DNA of 64,000 bases from NCBI RefSeq assembly GCF_000004195.4, contig NC_030683.2:87321410-87385409 (forward strand), in the 5' to 3' direction. This DNA comes from Xenopus tropicalis (Eukaryota; Chordata; Amphibia; Anura; Pipidae). Shown here piece after piece: positions 34,906-46,650 of the stretch; positions within the stretch are counted from its first letter, which is position 1, and every line of letters begins with the position of its first letter. The notes below the pieces were generated by a model, which had not been told where the DNA came from, searched no databases, and worked only from the letters and a program-made list of their open reading frames with translations. The position numbers and the translations under genes were made by a program.

Positions 34906-35955
34906 AAAATTATTTTCATTTGAAAGCATTTCTATTTCTATTCTCTGCATTGCTAGTTCTGACTCCCAAAGCAATTTAGTAAAAGCCAGCTGATTAACAG
35001 ACTTTGGCTGCATAGTTTCAAGGGTCAGAACCAGAAGTGGGTGTAGTGAAAAGAAAGGAATAAAAAATTGCATTTATAAATAACATTAACTCACTGACAT
35101 TGTTTTGACTTACATTTTCTTGCAAAGTACTGTATATCACAAGCCCCCTTTAGGGGGTTGTGAATTTTAGGCCCTTAGCACTCTGCTGTAATAAACCACA
35201 ATTCATTTTAGATATTATTTTGCCTCTATTTTTCTAAATGCAAAAACAGTCAAGGACTTTTGCCATCCCTGTTAAATTGCAGCTGACAAAACTTCAGAAA
35301 TACTATTTCTTCACCTGCAATGTAAATTGCAGTGGGTAAATTACCTAAATCACAAACAATACCTTCTAAGATAATTAGCGCGATTATGCTTATATTGGCT
35401 ATATCAATCTAAAAAGGAAAAGTGTTGTAACATGAATCCACAGTAACAGACTAAACAAATGATTTAACTTCCTATTCGTTGTATGCTTGAACCCAGAAGC
35501 TGAATTTAATAAATGCTGTCAAAATGACTCTATTGCCTATTCCTTAAACAATCCCCAGCACAGCCCAACCTGCTGCAAGCTACTTGCAAAACAAATCAAA
35601 TAAGGGGAATAAAAGATCGAAATACTTTATAACATTCTGAATGGATGTTTAAACATATCATTAGTATATAATCACACAAAGCCTGAAAAATTCACATTGC
35701 TAATAAAACCTTTGGTCCTGTCAGCCTATAGAGAAAAATATGAAAAACAATTCCATGTGTATTGAAAAGGTCACCAATTACATGTCTACCAGTGCTACCT
35801 GTGCTATTTGTATTGTTAAAGGCTTCTTTTTCCTACTGCTGGTATGACTATTATATTTTTCCACATAATTAACATTTAATAATAAAAATGATAAAATAAA
35901 TTCCTTTTTTATGCTTAATGCAATCAGTGCAATCATTCTATAATAAGAATTAGCG
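34906..35955. other. Unassigned AT-rich sequence
   Basis: Nothing supported. Confidence 0.4.
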
Positions 35956-36000
35956 CGCCTAATGATTAAGTGCCTCAACGGGCACGAAACGCGTTAGGCG
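35956..36000 (+). ncRNA. Hammerhead-like motif (core ATGATTA)
   Basis: CGCCT/AGGCG stem I, core ATGATTA with an extra A on each side, stem II GTGCC/GGCAC, then GAAAC GCGT T. Relative to CTGATGA the core carries A3 and U8, which can still pair. GAAA and U16.1 are intact. The extra bases make activity uncertain. Confidence 0.5.
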
Positions 36001-36245
36001 TTTACTGTTTTAAACATGAAGAAATAAATTTTGGATTTTAGCAGTCTTCACGAGTCCGGAGTGCTTGAAGCTCTACGTACAACTTTGGAGAATTTTCCCT
36101 TTCAGCTGCGGGTTCGGGGCCTTGAGCACCCGGACCACCATCGGCTTCTGGTGAGCTATTTGGATTCCTCAGTATCTGTATTATTGAGTGATTTTTTGAA
36201 CCTTGCGTCAGGCTCGGGGTCTGAACACCTGGGCCTAACCTGATA
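35956..36245 (+). mobile_element. Penelope-type leader fragment with hammerhead-like motif
   Basis: Motif (35,956-36,000), then GAAATAAATTTTGG, then GGAGTGCTTGAAGC and a GC-richer stretch with GGTTCGGGGCCTTGAGCACC that parallels GTTCCGGGCTTTAGGCACCC in the 5.5-kb copy. It ends near GGCCTAACCTGATATTGGG. The short frame at 36,031-36,243 is leader sequence rather than a convincing protein. Confidence 0.5.
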
Positions 36246-37793
36246 TTGGGTATACATATATATACCTTCTAATTTCCTTTATATATATCAGAGAACAAAT
36301 TTTTGAGTTGATTTAATTATTGATTATGCTTTCAATTATCTTTTTTCTTTATTAAGTTTATTAATACATATATTTTGCTATTTTGTGCTCGGGAATCTTT
36401 TTGAGGTTTGTTTATTTACATTCCTCTTTTCTCTACACATTATAATAAGAATTAGCCCTCAGCTGATATATATGGCAGGTGTCAATCAGAAATAAAATTA
36501 TATTCTCACATATATATATTAAAAAGGTTAATTCCTTTATAATCCTTTGCTGTGTGGTTAGAGTATTTGTTTCTGCATCAGAAATACTACATAACAATGT
36601 AGCTAAAAATTGTTAGCTTAAATTACATTATAGGAGTGCAAAGGCTTTGTTTTTTTGCAGATATTGTGACCTAGAGTGTCACATACAAAAAAAAGCAGAG
36701 AGAAGATACATACGATATGCCCCGTGGCTTTTAAACAATTAAAACTAATGTCTTGTGTAGAAAATTGTTCTCATAAACTTCCCTCATTATGTAGCTTTGG
36801 CAGGCACCAGCCCTGCTCTGCTAGCAAGCCCATCATCATAGCAGCATTTTGTATAAACACTGATTTTGTCTTCTCGCACAAACTAAAGTTTTATTTTCAT
36901 TGTCCTTTCATTCACACTAATTTTAGATATAAATTCTTGTTTTCAAGGTTTGCAACACCGGCATTAAATTCAAAGTTTTTTCCTATAACTAACTGAAATT
37001 TAAAGGCCTATTTGAGAGATCTAACCAGAACCCTATAAGATTGTCAGGATAATCTGTCCTCTTTACACGACTGGATGGAGTTCATTTGATTTTTTTCCAG
37101 TCCCTTGGTCCTTTCCATTATGATGCATTTTTTGCTCTTTGTTTTCTTTTTTCTGTTCTGAAAGGCTGTGTTTTTTGGATGTAGCAAACAATTATATGAA
37201 GAGACACTATTTTGCTTAGCAACAAAAGCATCTTTATAAATATATCCGAAGAAATGGACAGCATTGTCTCTTATTCACAAGTAAAACATCATTGTATAAA
37301 ATATAAATATTAATGAATGCACAATTTTCTCCTGCTGTGCATTTATACTGGTTTAAAAAAAATGTAAAAAATGCATTTTCCTGTACATTTCCTGTACATC
37401 ACGTTTGGCAACCCTAAAGCCCAGAGGGGTAACTAGACTTGGGCCTAGGTGTGCTCTTCTTCCTATAAAAGTCACCTTTGACTTTAAACTTGGCCCATAG
37501 CAAATAAGGTTTTACTGCACAAGTATCCAGAGACTCCCAATGTGGTGAGCAAGGATGCCAAATGTAGAACTCAAAATGTGAAGGACAGAGCAAGGGCAAA
37601 TTTAAGAACAGGAAAAAAGGCTGAGGTCAGAACCATGAGATCAATATTGGGGTCTGGAACAGAGTAGGAATCAGGAACCAAAATACAGGATACAGTCAGG
37701 ATACAGGCAACAGAAATCAAAGAACCCAGGTTGAAGCAGATTTGAACTATAACAGGCAGTGAACAAGTTTTGAGCAGGGGATTAGATAGGAAA
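36246..37793. other. Unassigned sequence
   Basis: No gene supported; 37,600-37,780 is rich in GGAACAG/CAGGATACA words reminiscent of the island at 2.9-3.2 kb. Confidence 0.35.
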
Positions 37794-37985
37794 CCTTAAG
37801 GGTGAAGACACACAGGGAAATTAGTCGCTGCAACTTTTTAAAAAGTCATTGCGACTAATTGGCCCTATGCAAACACCTGCCGATTAATCCCACGGTACAT
37901 ACCTGCAGTAATATATTCCTGCCATTATTCGAGACAATTATGTTTTTAAAAATTACTAATCGATCCATGTGTCTTTGCCCTAAGG
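37794..37985. mobile_element. Short MITE with CCTTARGG..AAGACACA ends
   Basis: Left CCTTAAGGGTGAAGACACAC and right GTGTCTTTGCCCTAAGG are inverted with few mismatches. The interior contains TTAGTCGC/GCGACTAATT inverted words. About 190 bp. Confidence 0.6.
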
Positions 37986-38464
37986 CCTAGAACGCAGATA
38001 AGATTAATCACAGCTTAAACACTCTCTGCCTATCGGAAAACTCAAGAATGACAAAGCACCAGGAACCTAAACATATACACAGAGCATATGTATTGCAGTA
38101 TCAAGAAAATAATAGCAAATTAATGGCGAAATGCAGATCCAAGCATTTTTTTTCTTTACAGAGAGAGTGATAATTATGGGTGTTTAGCAATTTATTTTTT
38201 CTTACTTTTTACAGCTGTGAAAAACCTTTGCCAAAGTACAGTAAAGGTTCACCTAATGACAAAGAAGCAACTTCTTAGTGTTGAGATGTAATGATAAATG
38301 GCCAATTGGGTCATTAGAATTTTCTTATAAGGGGTGATAAATGTCACAAAGCCAGGTTAATTACAGACAAAGAGAGGTTAATTACCTCCTGATGAAATTG
38401 GCCCTACTGTATATGAATATGATAGGGACCTTAGATTGCAGTTCTGCCAAAGCAGAGAATGTTG

Positions 38465-38708
38465 TGTAATCACTAGCCATGAGCAAAACAGCCCCTCTTT
38501 GCTTCAACAAAAAATGTACGAAAAGCCAAAACTGCATTGGAGTCAGTGGACGTTTTATGTAGATGCTATTGCAGAGCTAAAATATGCCTTAACCACTGAT
38601 TCTAAGCTAAAAAAATCCAAGCCACAATTTTTTATGGTTTTGTGAAAGTTTCCATTTTTTTGTAAACATTTACCTAAAGCAAAACATTGCATTTGCTCAT
38701 CACTAATA
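38465..38708. mobile_element. Diverged TAGTGATGAGCG-type MITE
   Basis: Left CACTAGCCATGAGCAAAACA and right ATTTGCTCATCACTAATAAC, with ATTGGAGTCAGTGG inside, also seen at 23,300. Old copy. Confidence 0.45.
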
Positions 38709-40714
38709 ACTACATACTGAAAATATAATTTTTTTATTGGACATATAATGGCTTTGGACTGTTAGTGTAGTATGTGATGTTCCTGTAAATCTTGATTTTT
38801 TAATGCCATGTCAAATACCATCAGTATATATAAACACACAAGTGTGTCTGTCTTGCTCTTTTATATTTATGACATGAAATAAAATAATTTGATGAAAAAA
38901 AATATTTTAACAAAAGAAACTGCAGCTTTGTAATCCTGTCTCCTTTTGGGAATTCAGTTATCATGTAAAGTTCTTGGCACACTCTTTTATTTTATTCTCT
39001 GACTTAACAGACAGGCAGCCATCTTTCAAACATACACCTCAGGCATTTAACAAGAAGTTTGTAATTCCTTCTATCACTCAATCCATGTTTTACACATCCT
39101 CACTCATAAATCTCTGTCACCTTTCCTTCCAGCACAGCTTGAGTTCCATATATATCTGCTGAAGGATTTCTACTAAGTGAGATTACATTTTCTATGCTAG
39201 CTGCTGGGAGACATCAAGTCTTAGACTTTCCAACATAATTACTTTACAAAGTGGAATGATCTGTAAGAGGGATAGCGTAGCAGTCACCTCTATTATTTGT
39301 AGGGATTACTTCTTTATACTTTAGAGGGAAATAATTATTACATTTATATAGAGCTATAAACTACAGACCAATGGTAATAATTGAAATTCATTGAGAAACT
39401 TGAAGGAGAGACATCATATCTATTAGTTTTATTAAAAACTGTTTAAAAATCTAGATTCTTGAATTATTTTACATTTGTTAATGCTTTATTAGAGTTCAAC
39501 CATAAACACAACAACCGTTTATGATAGACGGGAATTATAAATCAATGATTACAATCAATTTACTTATTCAGCTAATATAAGTCTGTCACTTAGAGCTTAA
39601 GTGAGTTTTGAGATTGAGAAATTCAGCAAAAATATGAAATGTAAGTATCTTAACAGGTTAAATGTAACATTGGTGCCTTCCTATAAATAAATAAAGTTCT
39701 TGTGTGTGGTAAATAAGGTAATTTATAGCTTATGTTTTAATTTATGTATTTAGTGAAATTCATTGGCTACCAGATTTATCAGGCCCCTTCCTTCATTGTC
39801 CAGATGGTAAGGGTAGAGGGGCTAAGAGGTCCTGGTAGAAAGAAAATTAACTTTTTGTTTCAGCCTAAAAAGACTTGATGCCAAACTAGCACCCATCTAT
39901 AAATATAGGCGCTATCCAAAGAAGAAATTGAGACATTTTAACAGATTATTTCTGTAGAATACAATGGTTTCAGTTCTGACACAGGATAAACAGGAGGGAA
40001 ATGTCTTTCATAGACTGTAGAATGAAATCCTATTGTTCTATTAGATAGTACATGCCCATAAATAGTATGTTGCCAATAAATAATTTATCTGAAGGTGCTG
40101 TGTAGACAGATACAAACTTGAAGTACTGTAAATAGAAAAATCCACTTTTTGATGTTACTGGTCCTGTAAGGTTACATGCTCTTATAGGGAATACTGGTAA
40201 TAAAACTGCATTATCATAATACCTCCAGCTATCAGTTAAATGTCCATGCTCTGCATCAACATTGTACAAGCTTATTAAAATCCAAGGAGTATTAACTGTT
40301 GCACTAGGAAAGAATGATAAGAAAAGCTATTAAGATTGCATTATTACATAAGGGCTGGGTTTTTTTGCCAACACAGTGAACACACTTTTAACATGCAATG
40401 AATGCATCTCAACCTTTTACATTTTTAGATTACAGTTGTACTTCAGAAATGTTATCCTAAGCTCTCTTGAACACATATTTCAGGAAAAAACTAATTCTAA
40501 TACATTTACAGTCACAATACACCATCTTATAATTGTGCTCTTGTAGCACAGTGAGCTGAGACAAGAGCTCTGCTTTTTAAACAGGTTTGTTAAAATCTAT
40601 TCCCTACTGAAAATGCAAATAGACAAGATGTATGCCTCTGCACTGACAATCAGAGACAAAAGCAATGCAATAACGTAGAAGGAATTATGTTGCTAACCTC
40701 CTGCTCTGTTTCAG

Positions 40715-40798
40715 TGACTTCATATCACTGTCTGACCCGGGGGACCTAATATCTATTAAATGTGACAGCACCGAGTGCATTGGCTGTTGGGGAGGGGG
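40715..40798 (+). CDS. Candidate 84-nt internal exon, gene unknown
   Basis: A pyrimidine tract and CAG acceptor (CCTGCTCTGTTTCAG) precede 84 nt with one open frame, and GTAAGTAG follows as donor. The frame reads DFISLSDPGDLISIKCDSTE then CIGCWGG, with three cysteines near the end. The length is a multiple of three. I recognise no protein family, and one exon alone could be chance; no neighbouring exon was found. Confidence 0.2.
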
Positions 40799-40879
40799 GT
40801 AAGTAGAATAGTTATGTGTAGCTATTAAAATTTGCTGAGACCTTCCATTAAAAGACCCCATGGCTTAATAGAACATTTG

Positions 40880-41220
40880 TTCATGGCAAGAATAAGCTTT
40901 GTGCCTCAATAACACTTTTAAATGAACATACATAAAGACAAGTGCAGTACTAACTTGCCAGAGCATGAGTGCTTTGACACAAGGTGGTTCTCCAGCTGTG
41001 AGGCCATCAATGGAAAGAGAATATATCCATCTTCAGTGTTAAGGGTTGCTGTAATGCAATCAGCGGGTGAGACGAAGAGCCAAGATCTAATGGATATTGT
41101 GCAAGTCACATATTTTGTATGAACTGTTTGAATACAAAGTCAGCTCTTTGCTCTCTTTCCATTACGGATGAGAAATGAAATGCATGCAACAATAAAGCAA
41201 TGACATGCAGACAACACACT
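40880..41220. other. Candidate conserved non-coding block
   Basis: Unique-looking, with long stretches such as CAAGGTGGTTCTCCAGCTGT and GAAATGCATGCAACAATAAA whose composition resembles deeply conserved elements. Overlapping open frames on both strands (40,918-41,122) would fit a slowly evolving block as well as chance. Unverified. Confidence 0.2.
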
Positions 41221-42776
41221 TACATCTTTGTATATTGTTGTCTTAGGATAAATCATTATTGTAAATGAACCACTCCCCTATTGAGTTTACAGTAGAATGG
41301 GCTATTGAAACATAAATACTGTGGATATTTTAACTTTTAAACAGCTACAGACTGCAGGAACACAGTTTTCTCTTTTATAGTTGCATCAACATTGTAGCAT
41401 ACATGCAAATGCTATTTTATAGACAAGCAGTGGAAATGATTATATTTGTGCACAGCAATCTTTAGATTTTGATAATAGATTGGCTGTAATTACCTGCACA
41501 TTGTTTTATTCATTTAAATGGAATGTGGAAACATACAATCGATGCTGTGGCCACTCTGTAACATTTTTGCAAGCAACATCTTCCACTACTTACAGTCAAA
41601 GGGTTAAAAGAAAGTATACAAAATTCATAGTCTTTCATTTCTCTTATAGCCTTCAGGTGCAGTTATCTGATTCTAAGAACTTATAGCAGCACAACAAAGC
41701 AGAAGAACATTAAAAAAATCTTTCTGATTAGAATATGGGTTTTCTGATGTTTACAACTCTTTTGTGCCAAGATGATTAGTCAGACACAGCTTCAGACAGA
41801 AAAAAAATGAATTCCCTTACTATACAATCCATTTTTATTTTCTTGTTTCACTTTTTTAAGCTTTTTTTTTAGCTCCCTTTTCTCTACATTTAGTATTAAT
41901 GTCCACTTGTGGAGGTACAGACTACTAGGACAGATGGACTGGTTGAGATTTCTTAGCAATTGCTGTTAGGTGCATGCCAAATTCATGAAAAGCAGCCGTG
42001 GATACAAAAAATAAGGGCTCCAACCCCATCTAAGGGACAACCTATAGTATCTCAATATTATAGGGCTATTTATTAACAACCACGTATGAATGCTGCAGAC
42101 TAGAATGTTTTTAAAAATACTCTAGTCCATGCTTATGTTCAATTGCATATTACATGGAAAAGCCATCCAATGTGAGCATTTTTAAGTAGGGTGACCAGAT
42201 AAGCTAGGGAATGATTTAGCGCTTCATGTATTTCCAGTCAAAAAGAAGCTCTACAAATATCTTCAGAAAGAAGTTCTTATTGGTGAGGCTATACTTTTAA
42301 ATATTTTCCATCACTGCCACACATTCATGTTACATACCCACCACATGCTACCGAAGTTGCTTTCAAAAGAAGCATAGTTAAGTTACATTGACCAGTATAA
42401 CCATGGCATGGAAAAGCAGCAACAAAAAGAAAAGATTATCTCTTTGCATCAGAAAATACCTGGAAAAAGACACCTTCCAGACTATCTAAGGATATTTCCT
42501 GGTGAAGAAGCAGGCATTCCTCTCAGTCTTTACTAAGATGTATCATGGGCAAATATTGTCTCATTTTAATGTTTGTTTCATGTTTGCCTTAGCAGCAATG
42601 TTATAAATTATGATATTTGTTACAGCAAAAGTCAATTATGGGGAATCAATAATGAAAGAGAAATGTTTTTGTAGATTTGTTTACTTTGAGGTAAAAACTC
42701 ACCAAAATGTAAGGGTCCAGATACTCATCCCCTAGATATTCAGCTTAGAGAGCAGATATAACTGTCATTTAGAAAA

Positions 42777-43066
42777 TACAGGTATGGTACCTGTTAGCCA
42801 GAATTCTCAGGACTTGGGGTTTTCCATATAAGGGGTCATTCCGTAATTTAGATCTCCATACCTTAAGTTTACTAAAAAAAATTTTTTAAACATTAATTAA
42901 ACCCAATAGTATTGTTTTGCCTCCAATAAGGATTAATTATATCTAAATTAGTACTAAGTACAAGAAACTGTTATATTATTATAGAGAAATAGGAAATCAT
43001 TTTAGAAATGTACTTTTAATGGAGTCTATAGGAGATGGCTTTCAGATAACAGATCCTATACCTGTA
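42777..43066. mobile_element. TACAGGTATGGGA MITE, complete
   Basis: Ends TACAGGTATGGTACCTG and AGATCCTATACCTGTA, with the family interior (TTTACTAAAAAAAATTTTTT, GTTTTGCCTCCAATAAGGAT) present in the opposite orientation to the 28-kb copy. Confidence 0.8.
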
Positions 43067-43244
43067 CTGGCATGCAAACTCTGCACTTCTTGTGCAAATG
43101 TAATAATCTTATATGTTTTGTGCCTTAGATTGTTATCATTGTAGATGCATTTTTTGAATAAATGTTACTTTAATTCTGCATTCTCACAAGAAGACCAGTT
43201 TGTGCCCCCCCAGTATTTACTAGGTTTGTTTTTACTCACATACA

Positions 43245-43654
43245 GGGGCTGATTTACTAAGACACGATTTCGAATCCGAATTGGAAAAATTCCGATTGGA
43301 AACGAACATTTTGCGACTTTTTCGTATTTTTGCGTTTTTTTCGGCGTCTTTGCGATTTTTGCGTAAAACCGCGAGTTTTTCGTAGCCATTACAAAAGTTG
43401 CGCAAAGTCGCGATTTTTTCGTAGCGTTAACACTTGCGCGCAAAGCGTTAAAACTTAAAAGGCGCGACGTTTCGCGCAAGTTTTAACGCTACGAAAAAAT
43501 CGCGACTTTGCGCAACTTTCGTAATGGCTACGAAAAACTCGCAAAGACGCCGAAAAAATCGCAAAAAATACGAAAAAAACGCAAAATTACCGATCATTAC
43601 AAAAAAACGCAATCGGACGCATTCGGCCCGTTCATGGGTTAGTAAATGTGCCCC
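43245..43654. mobile_element. Foldback MITE with GGGGCNNATTTACTAA ends
   Basis: Ends GGGGCTGATTTACTAA and TTAGTAAATGTGCCCC are inverted repeats flanked by ACA on both sides, a possible 3-bp target duplication. The interior is a long palindrome: arms around 43,360-43,441 and 43,472-43,555 (TTTTTCGTAGCCATTAC against GTAATGGCTACGAAAAA) surround a short loop near 43,455. No coding capacity; open frames here are artefacts. Confidence 0.75.
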
Positions 43655-43741
43655 ACAGTATGTGTAATAAGGGTAAAAGAAAAGATAAATAAATATCAAA
43701 GGATTGTAATATTCAAATTCTAGCTGCTGAATTAGTTTAGA

Positions 43742-43744
<3 letters not shown>

Positions 43745-43781
<37 letters not shown>
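43745..43781. repeat. (TA)n microsatellite at the left edge of the PLE cluster
   Basis: Uninterrupted TA repeat that passes directly into the PLE terminus AAAAATACCAACATGCGG. Confidence 0.95.
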
Positions 43782-43786
<5 letters not shown>

Positions 43787-44442
43787 CCAACATGCGGTGC
43801 ACTCAGACCCTGACACAATGTTGTGGGTGCGTATAAGATAGCTCAAATCGCAGGGAGTCCACCTGCGCAATAATATATTTTCCAACTGAGCCGCACTCCA
43901 AAAGCTTAAAACTTAGCTTTTATTAAAGCATCATAAAAAGTTTACACTGGCCATTCAAAGCAGTATAACAATCATACTTATCAGTCTGTAATGCCACATC
44001 TACGCGACGTTTCGAGGGTATCTCACCCCCTTTCTCAAGCGTACCTCGTGGCTAAGCATAATCGATCGTTTGTACAGTCCATTACTTCCTTGTATAGCTG
44101 AATGCAGGAAGTGACGTGACGGATCGCCATGGAGACAGAACGCACAAAGCGTTCGATCTACACGGAAGCCGGCACATCAGTTCCGCATATTACATAGATA
44201 ATAAAGAACGTATCTATATAAGGAACTGTCAAGATATCCAACAGTAGTACCTAGACATACATGTTATTAAATTAAAATTAAAACTTGGCAAGAACGATAT
44301 ACTAGAAACTGGGAACAAGATTTAAATGCTACCTAATCATTCATTATTAGCCTAAACATTTTTATACAAAAATCATAAGAAAAAGTGAAACAATGAAATA
44401 TTGGAAACATAAAAGTGTTACAAAAATGTTACAAAAATAATG
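43780..44442 (-). repeat. PLE copy A: 3' UTR and terminal pseudo-LTR
   Basis: Read on the minus strand, the ORF2 stop is followed by a T-rich 3' UTR, TCCATGGCGATCCGTCACG, the hammerhead-like motif, TAATAAAAGC, GGAGTGCGGCTC and GCATGTTGGTATTTTT, stopping at the TA repeat. It extends about 100 bp further than the 3' end of the plus copy. Confidence 0.85.
43993..44052 (-). ncRNA. Hammerhead-like ribozyme motif, PLE copy A 3' end
   Basis: Minus strand, 60 nt: outer stem I GCCAC/GTGGC, inner stem I TACGC/GCGTA, core TTGAGAA plus one A, stem II GGGGG-TGAGATA-CCCTC, then GAAACGTC. U4, G5, A6, A9, G12-A14, A15.1, U16.1 and C17 are kept; C3 is U and G8 is A, so a 3-8 pair is possible. Expected cleavage is after GAAACGTC. 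The minimal stem III (ACGU) fits PLE dimeric hammerheads. Confidence 0.65.
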
Positions 44443-46650
44443 TTACAAAAATAAATGTAAATCAAAATCCCTGTTTAACCCATTTGGGGCCAGTGTATTT
44501 AAACGGTGAATCCATTCCACTTCAGTTTTTTTAAGAAGTTTAACCCGATCTCCACCTCTCCTAGGAACAGGGACATGTTGTATGACCCGATACCTCAGAT
44601 CATCAGATGTATGTCCCAATTCCAAACAATGTCTAGACACTGGGAGAATCCTGTTACCAGTATTTACTGTTGATCTATGTTGTGAAAACCTATCCTTTAC
44701 TTTTTGTATCGTTTCTCCAATATAAATTAAATTACACGGACATACTAACATGTAGACCACAAAATTGGTGTCACACGTATGGTGTCCACGTATCTTATAT
44801 GTTCTTCCTGTACAGGGATCAGTAAATTGTGGTCCTGTCAATACAAAACGACATTGAGTACAACCTTTGCATCTATACATGCCTTCTCTGGGTGAACCTA
44901 GGAAAGTAAGTTTTCGTGGTACAGGAGGGACCTCAGCTCTTATCAATCTACCTCCTATAGAATTGCCCCTGCGATAAGACATCATAGGAGCATGTTGAAA
45001 TGTTTCAATGGAGGGATATGACTCCCTTAATAAGTGCCAATGTTTCTGCAGAATAGATTGTAATCGGCCACTTTGGGTATGATATTGGGAAACAAATGTC
45101 ATCCGTTGTATAGATTTGCATTTCTTTGATTGACTAATCCCCCCATGTCCACCTACTTTAGATAGCCCTTCTTGAAGAATATGTTTAGGATAACCCCGAT
45201 TTGTTAATTTTTTATCCATTTTGCCTAGATCCTCTGTAGCAATATCCGGATCATTAGATATCCTACAAACTCGTGAAAATTGACTAATGGGAATAGATTT
45301 TTTAACAGACATAGGGTGAAAGCTATCAAACCTTAACAACTGGTTACGGTCAGTGGGTTTTGTATATATACGTGTAAAGAATTTTTGTTCACTCCTATTT
45401 ATCTCTACATCCAAAAAGACTATTTTGTGGATATCAGTAGTCATTGTAAATTGAATATCTGGATGGGCCCCATTTATCTGATCACGGAAGACGGACAGGG
45501 ACTCCAGGTCACCCCGCCATAGGAGAAACACGTCATCGATGTACCTCCACCACGCAACACAGTGCATAGTGTAAAGTACATTATGATAGACGTGTTCCTC
45601 CTCAAACCAACTCATAAATGAGTTGGCATAGGCTGGGGCGACCTTGGAGCCCATGGCCGTCCCCCGTATCTGTAGATAAAACCTGTCCCGAAACTTAAAG
45701 AAATTTTTATACAAAATGAACGTAAGAATCTCCACAAAAAAGTTAATCTCCATTTCAGTATATTGCCCACTTCTTATCAAAAGCATCTTTACTGCCATAA
45801 TCCCTTCAGTATGAGGTATAGATGTATAGAGGCTGGTGACATCAAAGGTCACCAACCACACCTCCCCAGTCAGTTCACCTACATTAGACAACTTCTGTAG
45901 GAAATCATGAGTATCCCGTATATATGAACGCGTCTTTTGTACTAAAGGACTAAGTATTTTATCTAGGACCTCAGCCATATTACTGGTTAGTGAGCCCACT
46001 CCAGCTACTATAGGTCTACCCGGTGGATTGACAGGGTCCTTATGTATTTTAGGTAGTACATATATAACAGGTATTATAGGGAAATCTATCCACATATATT
46101 GTGATGTAGACATGGTGATAACCTTAGATTGAACTGCATTTTTTAATAGGAGATCCAACTCCCGTTTAAAGGACTCAGTAGGATCACCTCTCAACGGAAT
46201 ATAGACCCCAACATCCCCCAATTGACGTTTAATTTCAGTGACATATTTGTCCGTGTCCATAACAACTATCGCTCCCCCCTTATCTGAGGGTTTGATAGTT
46301 ATACTGGACATGGACTTGAGTTCGGTCATTGTATCAATCTCGGCCTTAGACATATTAAAAGTACCTTTCTGACCACTATATTCAATATTGGACTCGACCT
46401 CAGATCGAACCCTTTGAATATAAGTTTCTACCGCTGAATATGTAGTAGGGGGAACAAAATGGCTACGTGATCTCAAGCCAATATCACTTATGTCAAATCC
46501 ACATTCAACATTATTAGTCTCATTATGTACCACATTATGTGAAAAATGCACTTTAAGTCTTAGAGAACGGAAAAAACGATACAAATCCACCTGTAATTGA
46601 AAAGAATCAATCTGTGATGTAGGACAAAAGTTTAAACCTCGTTCTAACAC
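44443..46650 (-). CDS. PLE copy A ORF2: reverse transcriptase with GIY-YIG endonuclease
   Basis: Copies element RNA at a nicked target by target-primed reverse transcription. Residues counted from the GTG codon at 46,650: GLNFCPTS (5-12), KPSDKGGA (120-127), LPKIHKDP (199-206), GRPIVAG (211-217), FDVTSLYTSIPH (269-280, catalytic Asp), RGTAMGSKVAPAYAN (329-343), YIDD (370-373), FLDVEI (412-417). A Cys-rich linker (C594, C597, C600, C613, H623/H624, C626) precedes the GIY-YIG nuclease: VYMLVCPCNLIYIG (632-645), R654, H658 and E710/E712 as candidate catalytic or metal residues. The frame is open 222 nt further upstream without ATG (QQIVFNLSSVELTPLQTQVL), and that stretch looks conserved, so the listed start is nominal. 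No stop or frameshift; probably functional. Confidence 0.92.
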   Translation of the reverse strand: MLERGLNFCPTSQIDSFQLQVDLYRFFRSLRLKVHFSHNVVHNETNNVECGFDISDIGLRSRSHFVPPTTYSAVETYIQRVRSEVESNIEYSGQKGTFNMSKAEIDTMTELKSMSSITIKPSDKGGAIVVMDTDKYVTEIKRQLGDVGVYIPLRGDPTESFKRELDLLLKNAVQSKVITMSTSQYMWIDFPIIPVIYVLPKIHKDPVNPPGRPIVAGVGSLTSNMAEVLDKILSPLVQKTRSYIRDTHDFLQKLSNVGELTGEVWLVTFDVTSLYTSIPHTEGIMAVKMLLIRSGQYTEMEINFFVEILTFILYKNFFKFRDRFYLQIRGTAMGSKVAPAYANSFMSWFEEEHVYHNVLYTMHCVAWWRYIDDVFLLWRGDLESLSVFRDQINGAHPDIQFTMTTDIHKIVFLDVEINRSEQKFFTRIYTKPTDRNQLLRFDSFHPMSVKKSIPISQFSRVCRISNDPDIATEDLGKMDKKLTNRGYPKHILQEGLSKVGGHGGISQSKKCKSIQRMTFVSQYHTQSGRLQSILQKHWHLLRESYPSIETFQHAPMMSYRRGNSIGGRLIRAEVPPVPRKLTFLGSPREGMYRCKGCTQCRFVLTGPQFTDPCTGRTYKIRGHHTCDTNFVVYMLVCPCNLIYIGETIQKVKDRFSQHRSTVNTGNRILPVSRHCLELGHTSDDLRYRVIQHVPVPRRGGDRVKLLKKTEVEWIHRLNTLAPNGLNRDFDLHLFL

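Larger units (their letters stand above)
38709..42776. other. Long unassigned stretch
   Basis: Four kilobases of single-copy-looking AT-rich DNA, perhaps intronic or intergenic. I see no RNA gene. The only items worth marking are the exon candidate at 40,715-40,798 and the block at 40,880-41,220. Confidence 0.4.
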
